Origin: Parapedobacter sp035556095
GTDB lineage: Bacteria; Bacteroidota; Bacteroidia; Sphingobacteriales; Sphingobacteriaceae
Direction: 5' to 3'
Assembly (NCBI RefSeq): GCF_035556095.1
Contig: NZ_DATMFT010000005.1
Coordinates: 124,001-188,000, forward strand
DNA length: 64,000 nucleotides
Part shown: in pieces, positions 52,001-61,363 of the stretch
Layout: each line of letters opens with the position of its first letter
Numbering within the stretch: position 1 is the first letter of the stretch
Program-made: the position numbers and the translations under genes
Notes under the pieces: model-generated
What the model saw: only the letters and a program-made list of their open reading frames with translations
The model's database searches: none
What the model was told of the DNA's origin: nothing

Positions 52001-52362
52001 TTGACTATTTCAGGGATGATCCCGATCATCCCCTGGGATTAAATCTCGATTCCTATTATCCGCGGCCTTATTTCAACGGAGATTACGAAAGCAGCGGACG
52101 GAATAAAGCGGCTCAGACCCGCTACCTGCAAAATGCGGCTTATATCCGGCTAAAAAATGTTACCGCTGGATATACGTTGCCCCAGGCGCTTACCAAGAAG
52201 GCAAAGATCGAGCGGGTCCGGTTATTTGCCTCCGGCGAGAACCTATGGACGTTTACTAAGATTTCGGAGCTATTTGATCCGGAGTTGTTGGATCAAGGAT
52301 TCACCGGTGCAGTGTATCCCTTTAGTAGGGTAGTGAGCCTTGGGTTAAATGTGACTTTTTAA
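49093..52362 (+). CDS. SusC/RagA-family TonB-linked outer-membrane transporter
   Basis: A 1089-residue glycan importer. A signal peptide with a long basic start (about 1-45) leads to a carboxypeptidase-regulatory domain (about 53-130, VSGKVTNEQGEGLPGVSIVVSGTTTG). A TonB box region (DEVVVVGFATQRKANVTGSVSVI) and plug (ALQGLATGLEIGQ, IRGRNTIGQG, ILIDGAEGNPN) follow, then the barrel. It pairs with the SusD gene 10 bases downstream. It is preceded by the divergent AraC gene and its candidate sites. Confidence 0.96.
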   Translation: MKKKIPKTIGASRGTGRTMRVANWWMMIVIILSVPHMLKGYGSGGLIQREVSGKVTNEQGEGLPGVSIVVSGTTTGTSTVDDGTFKISVPGEHAVLVFSYVGYVDEEVEIGTRNIVNISLKLASALDEVVVVGFATQRKANVTGSVSVIGSRELESRPVTNVAQALQGLATGLEIGQSSYGGSLESAPTINIRGRNTIGQGSNGGPLILIDGAEGNPNHLSPNDIESISILKDAAASSIYGSRAPFGVILITTKRGTKGGPIITYNNSFRNSSPINFPETADSYRWALFINDASRNSGAPDFVGPERMQRIIDYMAGKSGVTNIPPDPGNPVRWAGGSSEGNDNHDWWTSVFRSSSPANEHTLSMRGGGNAMNYYLSGNVLNQTGMLRLGGDDLTRYNAVVNLESKIADWLTLGYNGKFSREDYDRPSDFEGRYMQYMSRTQPANPLYDPNGHLFDVTTDRLSIIAVGGRYNRIIDNSSNQFRLIADPLPGLTLQGRFYYNLGDRFARTVRLTTYAHDVEGNPYVAEPENYVSEYIERYDYISQDYFARYDKSIDKHGFQVMAGFQSEYNKFRNASATRHGMIIRENPTINVTTGQALDGSTIPPSVSGGENDWATMGYFGRINYSYDERYFVELNYRYDGTSRFRADKRWGSFPSFSAGWNIAGEEFWKAHIKNISQLKLRGSYGVLGNQNTSSIYPTYVTMPVNTANGGWIINNARPNTASAPGLVSAVLTWENIRAWNIGIDVEALRNRLAFTFDYFTRYTEDMVGPAPQLPKVLGTSVPTTNNTDMKSYGFEAEVSWNDRLSNGLGYRAKFMLSDARSVVLRYPNPTNNFWTYLAGQELGNIWGFTTIGIAKTQAEMDAHLATLPNGGQQYLGSDWSAGDIMFKDIDGDGRVDGGTGTMDNQGDYSVIGNSTPRFRFGFDLGADWKGLDLRMFFQGVMKRDYFNGGYNFWGSGPNVWWSTAYIPHLDYFRDDPDHPLGLNLDSYYPRPYFNGDYESSGRNKAAQTRYLQNAAYIRLKNVTAGYTLPQALTKKAKIERVRLFASGENLWTFTKISELFDPELLDQGFTGAVYPFSRVVSLGLNVTF

Positions 52363-52372
52363 AACGAATATA

Positions 52373-54325
52373 ATGAAGACGAAACATAGCTATATTTTAT
52401 TGCTGCTATTGGCCTGCTTTGGCATGACCTCCTGCCAGAAGTCGTTTCTTGACCGGAAGCCAATATCGGCCGTGACGCCCGAAAACTACCTGACGGATGA
52501 GGCCCACTTAGCGGCCTACACCATTGCCCGGTACGGACCCACCAATGGCTGGAATATCGGTGATGCAGATACCGACAATCAGGCCGCTATTGGGTATTCT
52601 ACGATATTCGCACCTGGAGAGTGGCGGGTTTCAGCCTCTGGGGGATGGGATTTTGGGTCGCTGTATCAGTGCAACTATTTTCTCCAAACGGTTTTACCTA
52701 GGTTTCATGCGGGGACAATAACTGGCAACGCCAACAATATCCGTCACCACATCGGCGAAATCTATTTCTTCCGCGCAGAGTTTTATTTCAATAACCTCAA
52801 GAGTTACGGTGATTTCCCAATCATCAGGAACGTTCTTCCAGACAACCATCAAGTGCTGAACGAAGCAAGCCAGCGTGCGCCCCGGACCGAAGTGGCACGT
52901 TTTATCCTGTCGGATTTGGATTCGGCTATTATGCTGATGCAGAATAATTCTCCCGATGGGCAGAAAAACAGGTTGTCAAGATTGGTGGCCCTCCAGTATA
53001 AATCGAGGGTCGCCCTGTATGAAGCCACCTTCCTGAAATATTTCAAAGGCACCGCTTTTGTTCCCAACGGCGAGGGCTGGCCCGGTAAACAAAAAGATTA
53101 CCATGCCCAATATAATTTTCCATCGGGGAATATAGACGGTGAAATCGACTTTTTCTTGACGGAAGCTATGGCAGCGGCGAAAGAAGTGGCAGACAATGTG
53201 CCGCTTGTTGATAATACCCATCATTTTCCGCAAACTCCTTCAGATGCACTAAACCCCTATTGCGAGATATTTAGCAGTGTAGACATGTCTGGGTTTTCGG
53301 AAGTGCTTATGTGGCGTAAGTTTGACCGCAACCTCAACGTTACCAGCTACGCCGGCAAGAGCTACCAAGGGGGAAACATGGGGGTGGGCCTAACGAGAGG
53401 CATGGTGGAATCCTTTTTGATGGCTAATGGTCTCCCGATTTATGCAACTGGATCTGGTTATCATGGTGATGAGTACTTGGAGGATATCCCCAAAGACCGT
53501 GACAATCGTCTCCAATTGTTTTTGAAGGTGCCAGGGCAGGTGAAAATCCTGTACAACAACCCGGTCATTGTGGAGGAAGGAATACCCGATATCCTGGCAT
53601 CGCACGAGCATCAGAAGTACACTACGGGATATGCACACCGAAAAGGGCTTAACCTGGATGATAACCAAAACTTCGATGGATATAGCACCCAGGGTGAAAT
53701 CTCTTTCAGGGCCGTGGAGTCTTACCTCAATTACATTGAAGCTTGTTATGAGAAATTCGGGAGTCTCGATGGTACCGCTAATGAATATTGGAAATCGATT
53801 AGAAGGCGGGGCGGGGTAGATGAAGATTTTCAGAAGACAATTGATGCGACCGACCTCGCAAAAGAAGCGGCCGGCGACTGGGGAGTATACTCAGCGGGAA
53901 CGATGGTAGATAAAACGTTATTTAATATCAGACGTGAGCGGCGGGTCGAATTAATGGGTGAAGGTTTGCGGGGGATGGATTTGCGCAGATGGCGCGCCAT
54001 GGACCAATTGATCAATACGCCTTATCATATTGAGGGATTCAAGTTGTGGGGGCCGATGCAGCATTGGTATGATGCAGCACAGTTGACTTACAATGACGGT
54101 TCGGCGAGTACGGTTTCAGACCCTGCACGCAGTGCATACCTCCGCCCTTACGAACGGACTACCGTATCATTGGTGTATAACGGTTATCTTTGGAATATGG
54201 CGCATTACTTATCGCCCATTGCCATTGAACATTTTTTGATCACGTCAATAAATAACGATATGAGTACATCGCCGCTATACCAGAATCCGGGATGGCCGAT
54301 GAACGCTGGCGTTGGACCCAATTAA
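52373..54325 (+). CDS. SusD/RagB-family glycan-binding lipoprotein
   Basis: A 650-residue outer-membrane lipoprotein with lipobox MTSC (cysteine at about 21). The SusD fold shows the early FLDRKP segment, the helical repeat region (EIYFFRAEFYFNNLKSYGDFP) and the C-terminal RRERRVELMGEGLRGMDLRRW motif. It forms the lid on the SusC transporter at the cell surface. It follows SusC by 10 bases, and the GH2 start follows nine bases after its stop. Confidence 0.95.
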   Translation: MKTKHSYILLLLLACFGMTSCQKSFLDRKPISAVTPENYLTDEAHLAAYTIARYGPTNGWNIGDADTDNQAAIGYSTIFAPGEWRVSASGGWDFGSLYQCNYFLQTVLPRFHAGTITGNANNIRHHIGEIYFFRAEFYFNNLKSYGDFPIIRNVLPDNHQVLNEASQRAPRTEVARFILSDLDSAIMLMQNNSPDGQKNRLSRLVALQYKSRVALYEATFLKYFKGTAFVPNGEGWPGKQKDYHAQYNFPSGNIDGEIDFFLTEAMAAAKEVADNVPLVDNTHHFPQTPSDALNPYCEIFSSVDMSGFSEVLMWRKFDRNLNVTSYAGKSYQGGNMGVGLTRGMVESFLMANGLPIYATGSGYHGDEYLEDIPKDRDNRLQLFLKVPGQVKILYNNPVIVEEGIPDILASHEHQKYTTGYAHRKGLNLDDNQNFDGYSTQGEISFRAVESYLNYIEACYEKFGSLDGTANEYWKSIRRRGGVDEDFQKTIDATDLAKEAAGDWGVYSAGTMVDKTLFNIRRERRVELMGEGLRGMDLRRWRAMDQLINTPYHIEGFKLWGPMQHWYDAAQLTYNDGSASTVSDPARSAYLRPYERTTVSLVYNGYLWNMAHYLSPIAIEHFLITSINNDMSTSPLYQNPGWPMNAGVGPN

Positions 54326-54334
54326 TCCGTGTTT

Positions 54335-57091
54335 ATGAGGTGCATGATTTTCTTATTATCGTTATTGGGGGGGCTATCGATTGGATTTGCCCAGTCAGCC
54401 ACAGACATCATATACCTATCGGGTACTGGTGCAGATAACCGTGTAGATTGGGAGTTTTATTGTTCAAAAGGGAGGAATAGCGGGAAATGGACGACGATTC
54501 CGGTGCCTTCCTGTTGGGAGCAGGAGGGGTTCGGCGGATATTATTACGGCTATGGCTCGGGTGACCGGTTTTACGAAACCGGTCACTACCGCCATGGGTT
54601 CGATATCCCGGCAAACTGGGAAGGAAGAGCCATCCACATCGTGTTTGAGGGGGTAATGACGGATGCGGAGGTGAAGATCAATGGAAGGCTGGCTGGCCCC
54701 GTTCATCAAGGAGCATTCTATCGATTCAGGTATGACGTCTCATCGCTTTTGACTTACGGCGGTACTAACACGGTGGACGTGCTCGTCAAGAAACATTCCG
54801 ATAACAAGAGCGTGAACCAAGCGGAGCGTGATGCGGATTATTGGGTGTTCGGCGGCATTTTCCGGCCGGTATACCTCGAAGCCAAACCGGAAACACATAT
54901 CGAACGCGTCGCGGTGGATGCCAAAGCAGATGGCCAGTTTAATGCCGATATCTATATTTCTGACATTAGACAGGTCAGTAAAGTATGCGTAGCCATACAA
55001 TCCAGCGAAGGAACGGAAGTAGCTACATGGCAAACAGACCGTATTTCTGGGGTTACGCGGATCATGGGGCGATTGGATGCGCACCGGCCGTGGTCGCCGG
55101 AATTTCCGCATTTGTACGCTGCTGTTTTCCAGCTGTTTGACAAAGAGGGCTTCCTGGTGCATGAATACAAGGAGCGGATTGGTTTCCGGACGGTAGAAAT
55201 CCGTGAAAGTGACGGCATATACATCAATGGGGTTAGGGTAAAACTGAAAGGTGTGAACCGGCACACCTTTCATCCTAAATTTGGTAGGACATCCTCCAAA
55301 GCGCTGAGTATCTTGGCCGTCAATCTGATCAAGGATATGAACATGAATGCCGTACGGATGTCGCATTATCCACCAGATAAACATTTCTTGGAGGTATGCG
55401 ACTCACTCGGGCTTTTTGTATTGGACGAACTGGCCGGGTGGCAGCATCCCCCGTATGACGATACCGTGGGCAGGAAGCTCCTCATCGAAATGATTGAAAG
55501 GGATGTCAATCACCCCAGCATCATCCTATGGGACAACGGCAACGAAGGCGGGTGGAATACCAATCTGGATGATGTTTTTGCTCAATTGGATATCCAGCGC
55601 CGGCATGTGCTGCATCCGTGGCAGGATTTCGGACTGTTCAATACCTACCATTACATGGACTACAATTACCTCGCTAACGATGGGTACAGCAAACGCAAGC
55701 TGTTTATGCCCACCGAGTTCCTGCATGGCTTGTACGACGGTGGGCACGGCGCCGGGTTGGAAGACTACTGGTTACGGATGTGGAATGATCCGCTTTGTGC
55801 AGGAGGTTTTCTCTGGGTGTTCGCGGATGAGGCCGTGGAACGCGCCGACAGAGACAACGAATTGGATACCTACGGCAACGAGGCTCCAGACGGAATTGTG
55901 GGACCATACCATGAGAAGGAGGGAAGCTTTTATACTATTAAGGAAGTTTGGTCCCCCGTCCATTTCGACAAGCGGTACATCACACCAGTGTTTGACGGCA
56001 GTTTTCGCGTGGAAAATAGGTTCCATTTCACCGATTTAGCCGAATGTCGTTTTGTGGCCGAATGGGTGAATGTATCAGCCCCGGGTGAACCCATCCAAGA
56101 AAGGATCCTGAAAAAAGAAGACCTGGCAGTACGTATGCCTCCCGGACATAGCGGGACAATACAACTGGAACTTCCGGACGCTTGGCATGCCATGGATATG
56201 CTCCGCATCCGTGTGGTTGACCCTCATGGCCGGTTGGTCAATACGTTTAGCTGGCCATTGAAGACGGCGTCGGCAAAGAACGTAGAGCTTATCCAATCAG
56301 CATTTACCAATCCGGTGGTACAGGAAACGGCGGATGGCTGGCGTGTGCACGCCGGTACGATAGGCTATACGTTCGACAAACAGCAGGGCCGACTAATCGA
56401 GGTGACGAAGGAGGGGAAGCAAATCCCGCTTGCCAATGGGCCGGTACTGCTTGGCGGCAAAAGGGAAGTTGCCAGCGTAGACCAATCCTTCCAAGCAGGC
56501 GGTGTGGTAATCCACACCACATTTACCGACGGGGACGAATATCGATGGACGGTCAAGAGAAATGGGCTGTTGGATTTGGAAGTAGCGTATAAACCGGAGC
56601 TTACCAGTGCTTTCGCGGGTATAACTTTTACGTACCCGGAAGACCGGGTAGCTGGTGCGAAATGGCTGGGTGACGGCCCATACCGGGTGTACAAGAACCG
56701 TATGAAAGGGGTCCGTTTTGGTGTTTGGGAAAAAGCCTATAACAACACGGTGACCGGCGAATCGGGATATATGTATCCCGAATTCAAGGGCTACCATGCG
56801 AACATGTATTGGGCACATATCGATGGTAAGGATGTGCCTGACTTTACGGTGTATGTGCACAGCAACGATATTTTCCTTCACCTGTTTACCCCCCCGGAGC
56901 CGCAGAAACCCGAAAATGCCAAGATGGTTTATCCCGACGGGGATATTTCTTTCTTGCATACCATTAACGGTATCGGAGACAAATTCATGGATGCCTCCAG
57001 ATTGGGACCCCAGGCCAACCCGGCACGGTTCGAGGCCCCGCGTTATGCCGGTGGGCGGTTAACAATGCATTTAACGTTCAATTTCAATTAA
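54335..57091 (+). CDS. Glycoside hydrolase family 2 enzyme
   Basis: A 918-residue secreted glycosidase. The signal peptide (about 1-20) ends FAQ before SATDI. An N-terminal GH2 sugar-binding domain (WEQEGFGGYYYGYG, then ETGHYRHGFDIP) and immunoglobulin-like domain precede the catalytic barrel, where LKGVNRHTFHPKFGRTSSK, IILWDNGNEGGWN (general acid/base glutamate) and FMPTEFLHGLYD (candidate nucleophile glutamate) appear. An additional C-terminal region of about 300 residues follows. It could be a beta-galactosidase, glucuronidase or related enzyme. I use ATG 54335; GTG 54329 adds two residues. Confidence 0.9.
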   Translation: MRCMIFLLSLLGGLSIGFAQSATDIIYLSGTGADNRVDWEFYCSKGRNSGKWTTIPVPSCWEQEGFGGYYYGYGSGDRFYETGHYRHGFDIPANWEGRAIHIVFEGVMTDAEVKINGRLAGPVHQGAFYRFRYDVSSLLTYGGTNTVDVLVKKHSDNKSVNQAERDADYWVFGGIFRPVYLEAKPETHIERVAVDAKADGQFNADIYISDIRQVSKVCVAIQSSEGTEVATWQTDRISGVTRIMGRLDAHRPWSPEFPHLYAAVFQLFDKEGFLVHEYKERIGFRTVEIRESDGIYINGVRVKLKGVNRHTFHPKFGRTSSKALSILAVNLIKDMNMNAVRMSHYPPDKHFLEVCDSLGLFVLDELAGWQHPPYDDTVGRKLLIEMIERDVNHPSIILWDNGNEGGWNTNLDDVFAQLDIQRRHVLHPWQDFGLFNTYHYMDYNYLANDGYSKRKLFMPTEFLHGLYDGGHGAGLEDYWLRMWNDPLCAGGFLWVFADEAVERADRDNELDTYGNEAPDGIVGPYHEKEGSFYTIKEVWSPVHFDKRYITPVFDGSFRVENRFHFTDLAECRFVAEWVNVSAPGEPIQERILKKEDLAVRMPPGHSGTIQLELPDAWHAMDMLRIRVVDPHGRLVNTFSWPLKTASAKNVELIQSAFTNPVVQETADGWRVHAGTIGYTFDKQQGRLIEVTKEGKQIPLANGPVLLGGKREVASVDQSFQAGGVVIHTTFTDGDEYRWTVKRNGLLDLEVAYKPELTSAFAGITFTYPEDRVAGAKWLGDGPYRVYKNRMKGVRFGVWEKAYNNTVTGESGYMYPEFKGYHANMYWAHIDGKDVPDFTVYVHSNDIFLHLFTPPEPQKPENAKMVYPDGDISFLHTINGIGDKFMDASRLGPQANPARFEAPRYAGGRLTMHLTFNFN

Positions 57092-57101
57092 CAAGATTAC
57101 A

Positions 57102-57869
57102 ATGGTCATTTCATTTACAGGCAAAACAGCAGTGGTGACGGGAGGAACATCCGGGATCGGCAAGGCGGCGGCTTTACAATTGGTAGCCGCCGGGGCAAGG
57201 GTAGCCGTTATCGGTAGGGACGCCACCAAACTGACCGGTGAACTCGCTGAATTCCCGGATCGGCTTTTCTTTTTCCGTTGCGAGCTAGCGGATCACGCGT
57301 CCATCAAAAACACGTTTGCCAAGATTGGGAACCTATTCGGAACAATTGATGTATTGGTCAACAATGCTGGGGTACAAACCTATGGGAATGTGGTGACCAC
57401 GGGTGAAAATATCTGGGATTTCACGATGGATATCAACTTGAAAGCAGTATACTTATGTGCCAAATATGCCATTTCGCTAATGGAAAAGGCCCCCTACGCC
57501 GTCATTGTGAATGTGGGCAGTGTACAAGGTTTCGTGTCGCAGCGTAATGTGGCTGCTTACGCCGCTAGCAAAGAAGCGTTACACGGGTTAACGCGTTCCA
57601 TTGCCATCGATTTCGCCCCTAAAATACGGTGCCTGGCTGTATGCCCCGGCGCAGTACAGACACCCATGTTGGAAAAAGACATCGAAAATTTCGTGGACAA
57701 GGAGGCCATCCTCGAAGAAACACGAAATATCCATCTGTTGAAGCGAATTGCCACGCCTGACGAGATAGCTAATTTTATCACTTTCCTCGCCAGTGACAAA
57801 GCAAGTTTCGCCACCGGGCAAACTTACCGGGTAGACGGTGGTATTGGGGTACGTATAGAAGGGACCTAA
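57102..57869 (+). CDS. SDR-family sugar dehydrogenase
   Basis: A 255-residue classical short-chain dehydrogenase. The nucleotide motif TGGTSGIG is at 13-20, NNAG follows near 87-90, S140 and the Y153/K157 pair (YAASK) form the active site, and the C-terminal VDGGIG is normal. In this operon, before a lactonase and a dehydratase, it probably oxidises a free sugar to its lactone with NAD(P)+. The sugar itself is not identified. Confidence 0.93.
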   Translation: MVISFTGKTAVVTGGTSGIGKAAALQLVAAGARVAVIGRDATKLTGELAEFPDRLFFFRCELADHASIKNTFAKIGNLFGTIDVLVNNAGVQTYGNVVTTGENIWDFTMDINLKAVYLCAKYAISLMEKAPYAVIVNVGSVQGFVSQRNVAAYAASKEALHGLTRSIAIDFAPKIRCLAVCPGAVQTPMLEKDIENFVDKEAILEETRNIHLLKRIATPDEIANFITFLASDKASFATGQTYRVDGGIGVRIEGT

Positions 57870-57886
57870 CAATTGACGAACTAACC

Positions 57887-58780
57887 ATGGCAACAACCAT
57901 ACGATTATTCGCCGACCAACGACTGCTTTGCGGAGAGGGGCCGGCATGGGATGCCGGCAACGGTCGGCTTTATTGGACAGACTGTGGCGGCGAGGCCATT
58001 TATGCCAAAGGTATAGCTGATGACGCCCCAAAACTAGTGCTTAGCGGCTACCACGCAGCATCATTGGCGCTGCATGAATCGGGCGGGTTGGTGTTCGGCG
58101 GGCGGGACGGATTCTTCCAATGGAAGGAAGGCGAGGTGCCGCGTTTGATATGCGACCGTAGCGATCACATGGAGGTGAACGATATCAACGATATCATTGC
58201 CGACCCCGAAGGCCGGGTCTTCGGTGGCCAGGAAGCTTTTCGTGAGGATGAAGCGTACGATACCGGATACCTGTTCCGTATCGATCCTGATGGAAGCTGT
58301 TCGGTTGTGGAGGAAGGATTGCACCTCAGCAACGGCCTGGGATTCAGTTCTTCCTGCGATCGCTTCTACCTCGTAGATAGCATTCCCCGGATGATTTACG
58401 CATACGATTATGACCGTGCCACCGGTGCCATCTCCAATCGAAAGCCGTTCATCCGACTGGATAAGGATGATGGCTTGCCGGATGGGATGACCGTGGACCA
58501 AGATGGGTTTATCTGGGTTGCGAAATGGTTTGGTAGCGGCATATCGCGCTATGATCCGGATGGAAAGCTCGAGCGGACAATTGATCTTTCAGCTGCGCAA
58601 ACCAGTTCGCTAACATTCGGTGGCCCGGACTTCCGTGACATTTTTGTCACCTCGGCTGCCCAATATTGGGAAACACCGCTGGCTCCGACTGGCCACGATT
58701 TTTCATTCCCCAGGGGTGGCAGTGTGTACCATATCGTTCAAGATATCGCGGGTAAGCCCGAGTACAAAGCAAAGATTTGA
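57887..58780 (+). CDS. SMP-30/gluconolactonase-family lactonase
   Basis: A 297-residue beta-propeller enzyme of the SMP-30/gluconolactonase/LRE family. The metal-binding segments are LLCGEGPAWDAGNGRLYWTD (with the ligand glutamate), LSNGLGFSS and DGLPDGMTVDQDGFIWVA. It hydrolyses aldonolactones to the aldonic acid, a natural second step after the SDR 17 bases upstream. The cytosolic location is inferred from the lack of a signal peptide. Confidence 0.92.
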   Translation: MATTIRLFADQRLLCGEGPAWDAGNGRLYWTDCGGEAIYAKGIADDAPKLVLSGYHAASLALHESGGLVFGGRDGFFQWKEGEVPRLICDRSDHMEVNDINDIIADPEGRVFGGQEAFREDEAYDTGYLFRIDPDGSCSVVEEGLHLSNGLGFSSSCDRFYLVDSIPRMIYAYDYDRATGAISNRKPFIRLDKDDGLPDGMTVDQDGFIWVAKWFGSGISRYDPDGKLERTIDLSAAQTSSLTFGGPDFRDIFVTSAAQYWETPLAPTGHDFSFPRGGSVYHIVQDIAGKPEYKAKI

Positions 58781-58811
58781 AAAACAGCAATAAACGCATA
58801 CTTAATTTTAA

Positions 58812-59981
58812 ATGAAGATAACAAATATTGAATGTAAGATCCTGAAGATTCCGGGCTTGAAGGAAAACGCCACATCTTCTTCGCAGGACGATTTGGTCGT
58901 GATAGTACACACCGACGAAGGTATATGTGGCATCGGTGAGACCGACACCGGACCGTGGCTGGCCAAGGCGGCCATTGAGTCCCCCGGCAGCCATTCCATG
59001 GCCATGGGTATGCGTGACTTGCTAATTGGTATGGATCCGTTCGACACCGGGGCCATTTGGGAGAAATTATATACCTATACCTGTATGAGCGGCCGCAGGG
59101 GCGTGGTGATCTGTGCCATGGGCGCCATCGACATGGCGTTGTGGGACATCAAAGGAAAAGCCCTGGGTTTACCCGTTTACAAACTACTGGGTGGGGCAGC
59201 GAAGGAAACCATTACGCCATATGCTTCCCTGCAACCTTATGGAGATTCGGTGACGGCCTACGGCGATTCGCTGATTGCTTGGATCAAGCGGGCCAAAGAC
59301 TATGGATATTCGGCAGCGAAAATCGAGTGCACGCTTGGTGGCCCCTATAACCACACGGGCTTGTGCGGCAGTGATGAGGAGATGACCGATATCATCCGCT
59401 CCTGTCGCCGTGCAGTGGGGACGGATATGCGGATCATGGTGGATGTGCAATACCTGTGGTATGATGCACGTTCGGCACTGCGCACCATACAGAAGTGGGA
59501 TGATCTGGATATTTATTTTCTGGAAACGCCCCTGCAGATCGATAACCTTGAGGGTTATGCGCTCTTGGCGAAAGAAGCACCCATGCGGATCGCTGCCGGC
59601 GAATGGCAGAACACCCGGTTTGAATTTATGGATCTGCTCGACAAAGGGCTTATAGACGTGGCACAACCGGATGTGGGCAGGGTAGGGGGGCTTACGGAAG
59701 CTGTTCGTGTATGTGATATGGCACAGGATCGTGGGCGCTTGATTGTGCCGCACTGCTGGAAATCGGGCATTGGCATAGCCGCTACTGCCCACTTGGCATT
59801 TGCTACGCCCCATTGCCCCATGATTGAGTTTCTGCCGGCCGAAATGTGCGACTCGGCGCTACGCATCGAACTGGTGGACGATCCGATCCGTATGATAAAC
59901 GGCGTCATTACGCTGCCGGACGAGCCCGGATTGGGCATTACACTGAACATGGATGCGGTTGCTAAATATGAGGTAGATTGA
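58812..59981 (+). CDS. Enolase-superfamily sugar-acid dehydratase (mandelate racemase type)
   Basis: A 389-residue enzyme of the mandelate racemase/muconate lactonizing family. The metal ligands are D211 (IMVDVQY), E238 (YFLETP) and E264 (AAGEWQ). H314 (IVPHCWK) and D287 (QPDVGR) form the histidine-aspartate dyad. The lysine motif is K170-x-E172, not the more common KxK. It likely dehydrates an aldonic acid to a 2-keto-3-deoxy acid, the third step after the SDR and lactonase. Its stop overlaps the MFS start codon by one base. Confidence 0.92.
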   Translation: MKITNIECKILKIPGLKENATSSSQDDLVVIVHTDEGICGIGETDTGPWLAKAAIESPGSHSMAMGMRDLLIGMDPFDTGAIWEKLYTYTCMSGRRGVVICAMGAIDMALWDIKGKALGLPVYKLLGGAAKETITPYASLQPYGDSVTAYGDSLIAWIKRAKDYGYSAAKIECTLGGPYNHTGLCGSDEEMTDIIRSCRRAVGTDMRIMVDVQYLWYDARSALRTIQKWDDLDIYFLETPLQIDNLEGYALLAKEAPMRIAAGEWQNTRFEFMDLLDKGLIDVAQPDVGRVGGLTEAVRVCDMAQDRGRLIVPHCWKSGIGIAATAHLAFATPHCPMIEFLPAEMCDSALRIELVDDPIRMINGVITLPDEPGLGITLNMDAVAKYEVD

Positions 59982-61336
59982 TGAAGCAGTTGATTTATGT
60001 ATGGTTCCTTGCCGGTGTGGCGGCTCTGGGCGGTTTCCTCTTCGGGTTCGATACGGCGGTCATCTCCGGTGCACTTAGCCCGCTTATCCAGTATTTTGGT
60101 TTAGCGTCCCAGCCAGCCTTCCAGGGGTGGTTGGTCAGCTCCGTGGTATTGGGCAGTGTAGTGGGTGCCCTACTATCCGGCTATTCTGCTGATCGGTTCG
60201 GCCGCAAATCCACGTTGGTATGGGTTGGCATCTTCTTCTTGGTGTCTTCCATCGGGTCGGCCGTTGCGGATACCTTTTTCCTATTCATAGGGTTCCGGTT
60301 GATGGCGGGATTTGCCGTGGGCACCGCGGCGATGGTTTCCCCGCTGTACATCGCTGAGATGGCCCCGGTGGCCATCCGGGGCCGCATGGTGGCGCTCAAC
60401 CAATTTGCCCTGACCATCGGAATCCTGGCAGCCTATTTTTCCAATAACTACGTGGGTAATGTAATGGCAAACCAGGCACATGTGTTGGGGGGCTTATTTT
60501 CGGAGGTGGAAGTATGGCGAATCATGTTGGGTGCAGCAGCAATTCCGTCCTTGGTATTTCTGTTGCTGCTGGTATGGGTACCCGAAAGTCCGCGTTTTTT
60601 GATGTTAAAGCAACGAGGTTCGGCAGCTTTAGCCATCTTGCAGAAACTCAATGGAGCCCAAGTGGCCGAAAAAGAAGCACTGCTTATCCGGCGGACGATA
60701 GCCGGTACAGCCATCTCGGTAGGTGATCTGTTCAAACCGCCGTTACGGATGACCACTTTCGTTGCCCTGTATCTGGCCATCGTGTCGCAGTTGAGTGGCA
60801 TTGATTTGGTGTTGCACTACGGCCCGCTTATTTTGGAGCGGGCGGGATTTTCTTTCGTGGACTCCCTGGGCGGGCAGTTGGTGTTTGGGGTTGTGTTGGT
60901 CGTGTTCACATTGCTGGCGATGTGGAAAGTTGATAGCCTGGGCCGTAGGCCCTTGCTATTCATTGGCAATGCCGGCATCTGTATGACGTTGTTGCTGATC
61001 GGCTATTTCTTTACAGATACCGCGTTTTCGGAGACGGGACTGCTCATCGCCATTTCCTGCTTTGTTGCCTGTTTTGCATTTTCCATGGGACCGATACCCT
61101 GGATCGTGATGGCCGAGCTATTTCCAACGAAGATAAGGGGACAGGCGATGGCACTGGCTACATTTTCCCTGTTTGGCGCCAATTGGGTCATTGCCCAGCT
61201 TTTTCCCGTCAGCATGGAATATTTTGGCGAATCGGCGACCTTTTGGTTGCTGGCTTTGACTACCCTGCCGACATTTTTCTTCATCTGGAAAGTCCTACCC
61301 GAGACCAAGGGCAAAGCACTGGAAGAGGAACGCTAA
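59981..61336 (+). CDS. Sugar-porter-family MFS transporter
   Basis: A 451-residue inner-membrane transporter of the sugar porter (SP) group. It shows the N-terminal GGFLFGFDTAVISGAL, the loop 2-3 motif DRFGRKS, the loop 8-9 motif DSLGRRPLL and the C-terminal PETKGKALEE. About 12 membrane helices are present. It probably brings the locus's monosaccharide into the cytosol. The start ATG 59981 uses the last base of the dehydratase stop (TGATG), so translation is coupled. Confidence 0.93.
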   Translation: MKQLIYVWFLAGVAALGGFLFGFDTAVISGALSPLIQYFGLASQPAFQGWLVSSVVLGSVVGALLSGYSADRFGRKSTLVWVGIFFLVSSIGSAVADTFFLFIGFRLMAGFAVGTAAMVSPLYIAEMAPVAIRGRMVALNQFALTIGILAAYFSNNYVGNVMANQAHVLGGLFSEVEVWRIMLGAAAIPSLVFLLLLVWVPESPRFLMLKQRGSAALAILQKLNGAQVAEKEALLIRRTIAGTAISVGDLFKPPLRMTTFVALYLAIVSQLSGIDLVLHYGPLILERAGFSFVDSLGGQLVFGVVLVVFTLLAMWKVDSLGRRPLLFIGNAGICMTLLLIGYFFTDTAFSETGLLIAISCFVACFAFSMGPIPWIVMAELFPTKIRGQAMALATFSLFGANWVIAQLFPVSMEYFGESATFWLLALTTLPTFFFIWKVLPETKGKALEEER

Positions 61337-61363
61337 TAACGAACATATCTTAAATTAGAAAAT

